A DNA stretch of 64,000 bases from Pseudomonas nicosulfuronedens (GTDB taxonomy: Bacteria > Pseudomonadota > Gammaproteobacteria > Pseudomonadales > Pseudomonadaceae), in the NCBI RefSeq assembly GCF_005877905.1, contig NZ_SWDV01000009.1:1-64000 (forward strand), given 5' to 3'. A program made the translations under genes and the position numbers. The notes beneath the pieces were generated by a model, which was given only the letters and a program-made list of their open reading frames with translations, did no database searches and was not told where the DNA came from. Positions 16,036-25,296 of this stretch are shown here, one piece after another (the stretch's first letter is position 1; every line of letters starts with the position of its first letter).

Positions 16036-19000
16036 ATGAGCGAGCAGCGACTGACCCCCGGCCTGATGGTGATCCACGGCAACCATCCGGAAGCGCTGCG
16101 CGACCTGCTGGTGCAGTGGATGAGCCTGCACCCGCTGGCGCCGCTGGAGAACGAAGTCATCCTGGTGCAGAGCAACGGCATTGCCCAGTGGCTCAAGCTG
16201 GCGCTGGGGCGCGATGTGGAGGAGGGTGGCTGTGGTGTCACCGCCGCGCTGGACGTGCAACTGCCCGCGCAATTTCTCTGGCGTGCCTACCGTGGTGCGC
16301 TGGGCCGCGATGAAATCCCCGAGGTCTCGGTGCTCGACAAGGGCCCGCTGACCTGGCGCCTGATGCGCCTGCTGCCGACGCTGCTGGAGCGCGACGAGTT
16401 CGCCACCCTGCAACGCTTCCTCGCCGACGACGCCGACCTGCGCAAGCGCCACCAGCTGGCCGAGCGCCTGGCCGACCTGTTCGACCAGTACCAGGTCTAC
16501 CGCGCCGACTGGCTGGAGGACTGGAGCCGTAGCGTCGATCAGTTGCGCCTGGCCAACGGCAGCGTACGCGAGCTGGACGCCGACAATCGCTGGCAGGCCG
16601 CCCTGTGGCGCTCGTTGCTCGACGATGTCGGCCCCGAAGGTTTGGCCACCAGCCGCGCCGGCGTTCACGGGCGTTTCATCGCGAAACTGAAAAACGCCGA
16701 GAGCCTGCTGCCGAACCTGCCGCGCCGCGTGGTGGTGTTCGGCATCTCCGCCATGCCCGCGCAGACGGTGGAAGCCCTCGCCGTGCTGGCGCGCCATGCC
16801 CAGGTGCTGCTCTGCGTACACAACCCCTGTCGTCATCACTGGGCCGACATCGTGGCCGACAAGGACCTGCTGCGCCACGAGTACCGCCGCCAGCGCCGCC
16901 GCGCCGGCACCCCGGAGCTGCTCAGCGACGACCAGCAGCACCAGTACGCCCAGCCTTTGCTGGCCGCCTGGGGCAAGCAGGGGCGCGACTACATCAACCT
17001 GCTCGACCAGTACGACGATCCGGAAACCTACCGTGCGCGCCTGGGCGCGGTGAGCAATGGGCGCATCGACCTGTTCAGCGAAGTGGAACCGGGCAGCCTG
17101 CTCGGCCAGCTGCAGGACGATATCCTCGAATTGCGGCCGATCAACGAAACCCGCGAACACTGGCCGGCGGTCGACCCGCAGGCCGATGACTCGGTGCGCT
17201 TCCACGTCGCCCACAGCGCCCAGCGCGAAGTGGAAATCCTTCACGACCAGCTGCTTGCGCGCTTCGATGCCGACCCTACGTTGCGCCCGCGCGACGTGAT
17301 CGTCATGGTCCCGGACATCAACCCCTACGCGCCGCATATCGAAGCCGTGTTCGGCCAGATCGCGCGCGACGACAGACGCTTCATTCCCTACACCCTGGCC
17401 GACCAGGGCCAGCGCGGCCGCGAGCCGCTGCTGGTGGCGCTGGAACACTTGCTGCGGCTGCCCGACAGCCGTTTTGCGGTGAGCGAAATCCTCGACCTGC
17501 TGGACGTCGCCGCCGTGCGTGCGCGCTTCGGCCTGGCTGACGCCGACCTGCCGCTGCTGCGCCGCTGGATCGACGGTGCCGGTGTGCGCTGGGGGCTCGA
17601 CGGCCAGCAGCGCGAACGCCTCGGGCTGCCGGCAGCCGCCGAAGCCAATAGCTGGCGCTTCGGCCTGCGGCGCATGCTGCTGGGCTTCGCGGTAGGCGAG
17701 GGCGAAGCCTTCCAGGGCATCCAGCCTTATGCGGAAATCGGCGGGCTCGACGCCGCCGCCCTCGGTCCACTGGCCGGGCTGCTTGGTGCGCTGGAGAACG
17801 CCTGCGACCTGCTCGCCGAGGAAGCCGATGCGGCGACCTGGGTGCAGCGCCTGCGCAGCCTGCTGGAAGACTTCTTCCGGGTCACCGACGACCACGACGA
17901 ACTGCTTCGCCAGCAACTGCTGAACCTGCTCGAAGGTTGGCTGGAAACCTGCGGCTACGCGGGCTTCACTGACCCGCTGCCACTCTCGGTAGTGCGCGAG
18001 GCCTGGCTCGGCGGCCTGGATGCCGGCGGCCTGAACCAGCGCTTCCTGGCCGGCGCGGTGAGCTTCTGCACCCTGATGCCGATGCGTGCGATTCCCTTCC
18101 AGCTGGTCTGCCTGCTGGGCATGAACGACGGCGACTACCCACGCCCGCAATCGCCGCTGGACTTCGACCTGATGCGCAATGACTACCGCCCCGGCGACCG
18201 TTCGCGCCGCGAGGACGACCGCTATCTGCTGCTCGAAGCGCTGCTCTCGGCGCGCCGCCAGCTCTACGTCAGCTGGGTTGGCCGAAGCATCCGCGACAAC
18301 AGCGAGCGCCCGCCGTCCGTGCTGGTCGGCCAGCTGCGCGACCACCTCGCCGCCGGCTGGCACGGCGCCAACGGCAGCGACCTGTTGCACGGGCTGACCC
18401 TGGAGCACCCGCTGCAGCCATTCAGCCGCGCCTACTTCGCTGCGCCTTCCGGGCAGGGCATCGACGGCCTCTACACCTATGCTCGCGAATGGCGCGACGT
18501 GCACCGTGAGCACGACGGTGAGACGAACGACGCGCCGCTGTCGCCGCTGGTGCTGGACGCCCCCATCGGCCTGCGCGTGCTCTCGGACTTCCTCGCCAAC
18601 CCGGTCGGCGCCTTCTTCCTGCAACGCCTGAAGGTGCGCTTCGGCGAGGAGCAACTGACTGGCCAGGACGAAGAGCCCTTCGAGCTGAACGGCCTGGACG
18701 TCTGGCAATTGCAGTTCGAACTCTGCGAACGCCTGCGACCCTGGGTGGAGCAGCATTGGCAGGATGAGCAGCTAGCTGTGCAACTGACCGGCCAAGTGGA
18801 GCGCCTGCGCCGCGAGGGCCGGCTGCCGTTGGCGGCCTTCGGTGACTTCTCCGCCCAGGCGCTGGTGGCGCCGCTGCACGACCTGTTGGCCCGCTACCGT
18901 GAACAACTGGAGCATTGGTCGCAGGTGGAAGACGAACAGCGTGAGCTCCACCATGAGCATGCCGGCATCGAACTGGCCGACTGGCTCGGTGGTTTGCGCC

Positions 19001-19503
19001 GCAATGCCGACGGCCAGCTCGCCAGCCTGCAGCTGGTCAGCGGCAAGCTGCATGAAGGCAAGGGCTACAAATGGCATGGGCTGGTGCGCCCGTGGGTGCG
19101 TCACCTCGCGCTGCAACTGTGTGGTGAGCCGGTGACCAGCGTGCTGGTCGGCCTGACTGGCACCCTGGAATTCCCGCCGCTGCCGGCGCAGGAGGCACGT
19201 GCCGAGCTGGATGCGCTGCTGGATGCCTGGTTCCAGGGCATGAGCCGCCCGCTGCCGGTCGCCTGCAAGGCGGCTTTCGCCTGGCTGGCCGCCGGAGAGG
19301 ACGAAGAGCGTGCCGCCCGTGAAGCCGCGAAGCGCTACGACGGCGGCTTCAACCTGAGCGGCGAGGCGGCGTCTTCGGCAGCGCTGGCGCGGGTCTACCC
19401 CGATTTCGCCGCGCTCAACGCCAGCGAGGAATTCGCCGCCTGGGCCGAGGCCTTGTACGGGCCGTTGTTTGCAATTCTGCAGCGCAAGGAGGAGGCCGTA
19501 TGA
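16036..19503 (+). CDS. recC: Exodeoxyribonuclease V subunit RecC
   Basis: This 1155-residue protein has the RecC N-terminal inactive helicase pattern (VIHGNHPEALRDLL, ILVQSNGIAQWLKLAL) and the domain containing VVVFGISAMPAQTVEALAVL, VPDINPYAPHIEAVFG, and MRAIPFQLVCLLGMNDGDYPR. RecC holds the complex together, splits the DNA strands and recognises Chi. RecBCD repairs double-strand breaks and degrades linear foreign DNA. The start follows CAGGAG. It opens a recC-recB-recD operon, and its stop overlaps the recB start by four bases. Length is normal for Pseudomonas. Confidence 0.97.
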   Translation: MSEQRLTPGLMVIHGNHPEALRDLLVQWMSLHPLAPLENEVILVQSNGIAQWLKLALGRDVEEGGCGVTAALDVQLPAQFLWRAYRGALGRDEIPEVSVLDKGPLTWRLMRLLPTLLERDEFATLQRFLADDADLRKRHQLAERLADLFDQYQVYRADWLEDWSRSVDQLRLANGSVRELDADNRWQAALWRSLLDDVGPEGLATSRAGVHGRFIAKLKNAESLLPNLPRRVVVFGISAMPAQTVEALAVLARHAQVLLCVHNPCRHHWADIVADKDLLRHEYRRQRRRAGTPELLSDDQQHQYAQPLLAAWGKQGRDYINLLDQYDDPETYRARLGAVSNGRIDLFSEVEPGSLLGQLQDDILELRPINETREHWPAVDPQADDSVRFHVAHSAQREVEILHDQLLARFDADPTLRPRDVIVMVPDINPYAPHIEAVFGQIARDDRRFIPYTLADQGQRGREPLLVALEHLLRLPDSRFAVSEILDLLDVAAVRARFGLADADLPLLRRWIDGAGVRWGLDGQQRERLGLPAAAEANSWRFGLRRMLLGFAVGEGEAFQGIQPYAEIGGLDAAALGPLAGLLGALENACDLLAEEADAATWVQRLRSLLEDFFRVTDDHDELLRQQLLNLLEGWLETCGYAGFTDPLPLSVVREAWLGGLDAGGLNQRFLAGAVSFCTLMPMRAIPFQLVCLLGMNDGDYPRPQSPLDFDLMRNDYRPGDRSRREDDRYLLLEALLSARRQLYVSWVGRSIRDNSERPPSVLVGQLRDHLAAGWHGANGSDLLHGLTLEHPLQPFSRAYFAAPSGQGIDGLYTYAREWRDVHREHDGETNDAPLSPLVLDAPIGLRVLSDFLANPVGAFFLQRLKVRFGEEQLTGQDEEPFELNGLDVWQLQFELCERLRPWVEQHWQDEQLAVQLTGQVERLRREGRLPLAAFGDFSAQALVAPLHDLLARYREQLEHWSQVEDEQRELHHEHAGIELADWLGGLRRNADGQLASLQLVSGKLHEGKGYKWHGLVRPWVRHLALQLCGEPVTSVLVGLTGTLEFPPLPAQEARAELDALLDAWFQGMSRPLPVACKAAFAWLAAGEDEERAAREAAKRYDGGFNLSGEAASSAALARVYPDFAALNASEEFAAWAEALYGPLFAILQRKEEAV

Positions 19504-22500
19504 GCGCCGTCGAGCTCAATCCCCTCGACTTCCCGCTGCACGGCAGCCGGTTGATCGAGGCCAGCGCCGGCACCGGCAAGACCTTTACCATCGCCTTGCT
19601 CTACGTGCGTCTGGTCCTCGACCACGGTGGCGAGCAGGCCGCGTTCGGCCGGCCGCTGAGCCCGCCGGAAATCCTCGTGGTGACCTTCACCGAAGCCGCG
19701 ACCCAGGAACTGCGCGAGCGTATCCGTGCGCGCCTGGGCGAGGCTGCGCGCTGCTTCGCCGAGCCCGAGCAGAAGCACGACGGTCTGCTGGTGAAGCTGC
19801 GCGACAGCTACGCCGCCGAGCGCTGGCCCGGCTGCGCACGCCTGCTGCGTCTGGCCGCCGAATGGATGGACGAGGCCGCGGTCTCCACCATCCACAGCTG
19901 GTGCTACCGCATGCTGCGCGAGCACGCCTTCGACAGCGGCAGCCTGTTCACCCAGGACCTCGCCGCCGACCAGAGCGAGCTGCTCGCCGAAGCCGTGCGC
20001 GACTACTGGCGACGCAACTTCTACCCGCTGGGAGTGGCGGCGGCCAACGCTGTGCGCCATTGCTACGCCGGCCCCGAAGCACTCGCCCGCGCACTGCAAC
20101 CGCTGCTGGCGGCGCAGGAGGCCGGCTTCCGCTACGCCGACCAGCCGCTCAGCGCACCGGTTTCGCTCAGCGAACTGCTGGAAACCACCGGCCAGTTCTA
20201 CGACGAACTCGATGCCGCCGAGAGCCGCGCCCGTGAAGCCTGGGCGGCGGATCGCGAGGGTGTCGCCGAGCTGCTGCGCAACCTGCGCGGCGATCTGAAC
20301 GGCAACAGCTACCGCGGCAAGGATGACGATGCCGTCTTTGCCGGCTGGATCGAGGCACTGGATGCCTGGAGCGAAGGCGCCGATGCGCCGGACAACCTGG
20401 CCAAGTTCGGCCAGTCGCGGATCAAGGTGAAGGCCAAGGCCGTGGTGCCGGAGCACCCCGCACTGCAGGCCATCGACGCCTGGGTCGAGCGTGCCGAGCA
20501 ACGCCCGGAGATCGCCCCGCAACTGTTGCTGCACGCCCTGGGCGAAGTGCGGCTCAACCTGGAAGTGGAGAAACAGAAGCGCGCCGAACTGGGCTTCGAC
20601 GACCTGCTGGTACGCCTTGATCGCGCGCTGGCCGGCAGCGCTGGCGAACGCCTGGCCGAGCGCATCCGTGAGCAGTTCCCGGTGGCGCTGATCGACGAAT
20701 TCCAGGACACCGACCCGCTGCAGTACCGCATCTTCGAGCGCGTCTACCGCATCGGCGAGAACCCGCGGAGCCTCGGACTCTTCATGATCGGCGACCCCAA
20801 GCAGGCGATCTACGCCTTCCGTGGCGCCGACATCCACACCTACCTGCGCGCCCGTGCCGCCACCGCCGGGCGGCACTACACGCTGGGCACCAACTACCGT
20901 TCCACGCAGGCGATGGTCAACGCCGCCAACCGCTGTTTCCTGTTCGCCGAAGGCCATCAGCGCGGCGCCTTCCGCTTCGCTGTGGAAGGGCAGGAGAACC
21001 CCGTGCCCTTCCTTGAGGTGGGCGCGCGTGGCCGTGACGAAACGCTGCTGCTCGAAGGCAGCGAAGCGCCGGCCATGACCTTCTGGCAACTGGATAACGA
21101 TGGCCAGGTCTGCGGCTCCACGCTGTACCGCCAACAGATGGCCGAGCGCAGCGCCAGTGCCATCCAGCGCTGGCTGAGTTCCGCACAGAGCGGTTTCCGC
21201 GACGCCGATGGCCAGTGGCGCGCGTTGCGTCCGGCGGACATCGCCATCCTCGTGCGCGGTCGCAGCGAAGCCGAAGCCGTGCGCGGCGAACTGGCGAAAC
21301 GCCGACTCGCCAGTGTCTACCTGTCCGATCGTGACTCGGTGTTCGACAGCCCCGAGGCCGTCGACCTGCTGCACTGGCTGCGCGCCTGCGCCGACCCCGG
21401 CGATGACGGCGCCCTGCGTATTGCCCTGGCGACCCGCAGCCTGGCACTGGACTGGGCGACGCTGGAGCGCCTGAACCAGGACGAGCGCTTCTGGGAAGAC
21501 ATGGTGCTGCGCTTCCGCGACTACCGGATGCTCTGGCAACAGCAGGGCGTGCTGCCGATGCTGCGCCGCCTGCTCGCCGATTTTGCCCTGCCGGCGCGCC
21601 TGCTGCGCGAGACCGATGGCGAACGCAGCCTGACCAACCTGCTGCACCTGGCCGAGTGGCTGCAGCGCGAGGCCGTGGAGCTGGACGGCGAACATGCCCT
21701 GCTGCGGGGGCTCGCCGAACAGCTGGAGAGCCCTTCCAGCGAAGAAATCCTGCGCCTGGAAAGCGACGCCGACCTGATCAAGGTGGTGACCATCCACAAG
21801 TCCAAGGGCCTGGAATACCCGCTGGTGCTGCTGCCCTTCATCTGCACCTGGCGCGAGCTGGACGGCAAGAGTGGCACGCCGCCGAGCTTCCAGTCCGGCG
21901 AGTCGCGGGTGGTTGAACTGTCCCGCGACAAGGAGCTGGCCAGGGCCGCCTTCCAGCTGGCCAACGACGAGCGCCTGAGCGAGGACATGCGCCTGCTCTA
22001 CGTGGCCCTGACCCGTGCGCGCCACGCCGTGTGGCTGGGCATGGCGCCGCTGGTGATGAGCAACAGCAAGAACCCCGAGTTGCACAAGGGCGCCATGGGC
22101 TACCTGCTCGGCGGCGGTAACGCGCTGGGTGTCGAGGAGGTGGTCGCACGGCTGGGCGAATTGCAGGCCGGCCACGCGGAAATCGCCCTGGAGCCGGCGC
22201 CGGAAGTCGGCACCGAGCTCTTCGTTGGCCAGCAGGCCGGCGACCTGGGCGCGGCCCGCGAACCACGCCGCCGGGTGGCGGAAAAATGGTGGATCGCCAG
22301 CTACTCCGCGCTGGCGACGCTGGCCACCGAGGACGACAGTGACATCGCACCCGCACCGGCCGCCGACGAACCCATCAGCGCCGGCGAAGACCTGCTGCGC
22401 GAGAGTAGCCTGGAAGAACACCGCGAACTGGAGGCCGTGCCTGCACCCTTCAGCCTGCATGCCTTCCCGCGTGGAGCGAACCCCGGCAGCTTCCTCCACG

Positions 22501-23174
22501 GCCTGCTGGAGTGGGCTGCCGACGAAGGCTTCGACGCCGACGAAGAGCAGCTGCGCGACCAGATCGCCCGGCGATGTGCCGTGCGTGGCTGGGAAGAGTG
22601 GATCGAGCCGCTGACCGGCTGGCTCGGGCAGTACCTGCGTACGGCATTCCATGTGCCTGATGCGGCGCCGGTCAGCCTTGGCGGGTTGACCACTTTCCAG
22701 AAGGAAATGGAGTTCTGGTTCTCCACCCGCAATGTCGACAGCCAGCTCCTGGACGCCGCCGTGATCCGCCACACCCTCGGTGGCGTGGCGCGTCCGACAC
22801 TGCAGGCCAACCTGCTCAACGGCATGCTCAAGGGTTTCATCGACCTGGTGTTCGAGCACGAGGGCCGCTACTACGTGGCGGACTACAAATCCAACTGGCT
22901 GGGCGCCGACGACGAGGCCTACACGCGAGGCGCGCTGCGCGAGGCGCTGCTGGAGCACCGCTACGACCTGCAGTACGCGCTCTACCTGTTCGCTCTGCAC
23001 CGATTGTTGCAGGCGCGCCTGCCCGACTATGACTACGACCGCCATATCGGAGGCGCGATGTACCTGTTCCTGCGCGGCAGTTCCTCGGCAACCCAGGGTA
23101 TGTACCTGGAGCGCCCACCGAAGGCGCTGATGGACGAGCTGGACAGCCTGTTCCGCGCGGAGGTGCCGGCATGA
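19500..23174 (+). CDS. recB: Exodeoxyribonuclease V subunit RecB
   Basis: This 1224-residue UvrD-family helicase-nuclease has Walker A (ASAGTGKTFTIALL, about residues 20-33), motif Ia/Ib (VVTFTEAATQELRERI), motif II (ALIDEFQDTDPLQY), motif III (IGDPKQAIYAFRGAD), motif V (VTIHKSKGLEYPLV) and motif VI (LYVALTRARHAVWLG). The C-terminal nuclease has FIDLVFEH and YYVADYKSNWLG with the catalytic Asp and Lys near 1113-1130. It is the 3'-5' motor and the only nuclease of the complex. It overlaps both recC and recD by four bases (ATGA), so translation is coupled along the operon. Confidence 0.98.
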   Translation: MSAVELNPLDFPLHGSRLIEASAGTGKTFTIALLYVRLVLDHGGEQAAFGRPLSPPEILVVTFTEAATQELRERIRARLGEAARCFAEPEQKHDGLLVKLRDSYAAERWPGCARLLRLAAEWMDEAAVSTIHSWCYRMLREHAFDSGSLFTQDLAADQSELLAEAVRDYWRRNFYPLGVAAANAVRHCYAGPEALARALQPLLAAQEAGFRYADQPLSAPVSLSELLETTGQFYDELDAAESRAREAWAADREGVAELLRNLRGDLNGNSYRGKDDDAVFAGWIEALDAWSEGADAPDNLAKFGQSRIKVKAKAVVPEHPALQAIDAWVERAEQRPEIAPQLLLHALGEVRLNLEVEKQKRAELGFDDLLVRLDRALAGSAGERLAERIREQFPVALIDEFQDTDPLQYRIFERVYRIGENPRSLGLFMIGDPKQAIYAFRGADIHTYLRARAATAGRHYTLGTNYRSTQAMVNAANRCFLFAEGHQRGAFRFAVEGQENPVPFLEVGARGRDETLLLEGSEAPAMTFWQLDNDGQVCGSTLYRQQMAERSASAIQRWLSSAQSGFRDADGQWRALRPADIAILVRGRSEAEAVRGELAKRRLASVYLSDRDSVFDSPEAVDLLHWLRACADPGDDGALRIALATRSLALDWATLERLNQDERFWEDMVLRFRDYRMLWQQQGVLPMLRRLLADFALPARLLRETDGERSLTNLLHLAEWLQREAVELDGEHALLRGLAEQLESPSSEEILRLESDADLIKVVTIHKSKGLEYPLVLLPFICTWRELDGKSGTPPSFQSGESRVVELSRDKELARAAFQLANDERLSEDMRLLYVALTRARHAVWLGMAPLVMSNSKNPELHKGAMGYLLGGGNALGVEEVVARLGELQAGHAEIALEPAPEVGTELFVGQQAGDLGAAREPRRRVAEKWWIASYSALATLATEDDSDIAPAPAADEPISAGEDLLRESSLEEHRELEAVPAPFSLHAFPRGANPGSFLHGLLEWAADEGFDADEEQLRDQIARRCAVRGWEEWIEPLTGWLGQYLRTAFHVPDAAPVSLGGLTTFQKEMEFWFSTRNVDSQLLDAAVIRHTLGGVARPTLQANLLNGMLKGFIDLVFEHEGRYYVADYKSNWLGADDEAYTRGALREALLEHRYDLQYALYLFALHRLLQARLPDYDYDRHIGGAMYLFLRGSSSATQGMYLERPPKALMDELDSLFRAEVPA

Positions 23175-25195
23175 AGAGCCCCGCCCAGATGCTCGAACTG
23201 ATCGGCCGCTGGGCCGAACGTGGCTGGCTGCGCGAGCTGGACCGCGCCTTCGCGATCTTCCTTGTCGAGCGCGCACCGGATGCCAACCCGCTGCTGATCC
23301 TCGCCGCCGCCCTGGCCAGCCACCAGCTCGGCCGTGGGCATGTCTGCCTCGATCTGGAAGCGACGCTGGCCGACAGCCGCTTCGCCCTGTCGTTGCCCCC
23401 TGAAGGCGACTCGGCCAAGGATGCGCCGGAGCTGCCCGGCGTGCTGCTGGACGGCATCGATCTCGACGCCTGGCGGGGCGTGCTCAACGATCCGCGCCTG
23501 GTCAGCAACGGGCCCGGCGAGACGCCGCTGGTACTGGCCGGCCGCCGTCTCTATTTACGCCGCTACTGGCAGTACGAGCGCGAAGTGCGTGCCGGTATCG
23601 ATCAGCGGCTGCAACAGGGCGATGCGCTGCGTGCCGCGTTGCCCGCTGCCCAGTTGCGCCAGGCGCTGGATGCCCTGTTCCCGAAGAAACCTGGCGCGCC
23701 GGCGGACTGGCAGAAGCTCGCCTGCGCGCTGGTTGCCGGCAACGCTTTCGGCATCGTCACTGGCGGCCCCGGCACCGGCAAGACGACCACCGTGGTGAAA
23801 CTGCTCGCCCTGCTGCAAAGCCTGGCGCTGGGGGAGGGCGGGCGACCACTGCGTATCCGCCTCGCCGCGCCCACCGGCAAGGCAGCCGCGCGCCTGAACG
23901 AATCCATCGCCGGTGCGGTGCAGCGCCTTGATCTCGCAGGGCTGGCCAACGGCGAGGCCGCGCGCGCGGCGATCCCAACCGAAGTCACCACACTGCACCG
24001 CCTGCTCGGCAGCCGCCCGGACAGCCGTCAGTTCCGTCACCACGCCGGCAACCCGTTGGCGCTGGAGCTGCTGGTGGTGGATGAAGCCTCGATGGTCGAC
24101 CTGGAAATGATGGCCTCGCTGCTTGCCGCGTTGCCGCCGCGCGCACGCCTGATCCTGCTCGGCGACAAGGACCAGTTGGCCTCGGTGGAAGCCGGCGCGG
24201 TGCTCGGCGAGCTGTGCAGCCGTGCCCGCGAAGGGCACTACCGCCCGCTTACCCGCGACTGGCTGGAGGCGGTGACCGGCGAACAGATCGACCCTGCGCT
24301 GCTGGACGCTGCCGGCAGCGACCTCGACCAGGCTGTGGCCATGCTCCGTCACAGTCACCGCTTCAGCGCCGACAGTGGCATCGGCCAATTGGCCGATGCG
24401 GTCAATGGCGGCGATATCCCGGCCCTGCGCCAGGTCTGGAAAGCACAGCATGAAGACCTTGCCCGCATCGTCGTGGACGCCCAGGAGACTCGTAGCCTGC
24501 GTGATCTGGTGATCGATGGCGGGCGCGGCGGTGACCTGTTCGGTCCGGTTGGTTACGCCCACTACCTGCGCGTGGTCAGCGGCTCGCGTCCGGCGGACAA
24601 CGCCGGTCAGGCCGAGTTGGATGCCTGGGCGCGAAAGGTGCTGGAAGCCCATGGGCAGTTCCAGTTGCTCTGCGCATTGCGTCGCGGCCCCTGGGGGGTG
24701 GAAGGGTTGAACACCCTGATCGGCGAGTTGCTGCAACGCGAGGGACTGATCCCCACTGCGAATGGCTGGTTCGCTGGGCGCCCGGTACTGGTTACCCGTA
24801 ATGACTATGGCCTGGGGTTGATGAACGGCGACATCGGCATCACCCTGGCGCTGCCGCAATCGGCCGACGACGGCTCGGTACGCTGGGTGGCGCGGGTGGC
24901 CTTCCCGGCGGGCGACGGCACCGACGCCATTCGCTGGATCCTGCCCAGCCGCTTGCAGGCGGTGGAAACGGTGTTCGCCATGACCGTACACAAGTCCCAG
25001 GGTTCGGAGTTCACCCACGCTGCGCTCCTGCTGCCCGACAGCCTCAACCCCATTCTCACCCGCGAGCTGGTCTACACCGGCATCACCCGCGCACGGAAAT
25101 GGTTCACCCTGGCCAGCACCGGGCGCGGCTGGCAGGTACTGGAGGCCGCGACCGAGCGGCGCGTGCAGCGCGCCAGCGGCTTGCTGGATGGCTGA
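23171..25195 (+). CDS. recD: Exodeoxyribonuclease V subunit RecD
   Basis: This 674-residue SF1B helicase has Walker A (TGGPGTGKTTTVVKLLALL, about residues 196-214), motif Ia (RLAAPTGKAAARL), motif II (LLVVDEASMVDLEMM), motif III (LLGDKDQLASVEAGAVLGEL) and C-terminal motifs V/VI (AMTVHKSQGSEFTHAAL, ELVYTGITRARKW). RecD is the 5'-3' motor of RecBCD. It is the last gene of the operon; a non-coding gap of about 100 bases follows before the next transcription unit. I saw no strong terminator there. Confidence 0.97.
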   Translation: MKSPAQMLELIGRWAERGWLRELDRAFAIFLVERAPDANPLLILAAALASHQLGRGHVCLDLEATLADSRFALSLPPEGDSAKDAPELPGVLLDGIDLDAWRGVLNDPRLVSNGPGETPLVLAGRRLYLRRYWQYEREVRAGIDQRLQQGDALRAALPAAQLRQALDALFPKKPGAPADWQKLACALVAGNAFGIVTGGPGTGKTTTVVKLLALLQSLALGEGGRPLRIRLAAPTGKAAARLNESIAGAVQRLDLAGLANGEAARAAIPTEVTTLHRLLGSRPDSRQFRHHAGNPLALELLVVDEASMVDLEMMASLLAALPPRARLILLGDKDQLASVEAGAVLGELCSRAREGHYRPLTRDWLEAVTGEQIDPALLDAAGSDLDQAVAMLRHSHRFSADSGIGQLADAVNGGDIPALRQVWKAQHEDLARIVVDAQETRSLRDLVIDGGRGGDLFGPVGYAHYLRVVSGSRPADNAGQAELDAWARKVLEAHGQFQLLCALRRGPWGVEGLNTLIGELLQREGLIPTANGWFAGRPVLVTRNDYGLGLMNGDIGITLALPQSADDGSVRWVARVAFPAGDGTDAIRWILPSRLQAVETVFAMTVHKSQGSEFTHAALLLPDSLNPILTRELVYTGITRARKWFTLASTGRGWQVLEAATERRVQRASGLLDG

Positions 25196-25296
25196 TGCCC
25201 CGGCACGACAGGCGCCGTTGCGCGGTTGCTCGCGTTTCCACACTTTTTAGATTTGTCTGATGTCCCATCGGTCAGCTTTTCGCCAGGCTGGCGGGC

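Noticed and set aside
15736-18756. Open frame of about 1000 codons on the minus strand opposite recC
   Set aside because: It is a shadow of recC in GC-rich DNA. Its translation is Gln/Ala/His-rich with no domain, while recC shows all family motifs.
19395-23276. Open frame of almost 1300 codons on the minus strand opposite recB
   Set aside because: Same reason: low-complexity translation without motifs, fully antisense to recB, which is unmistakable.
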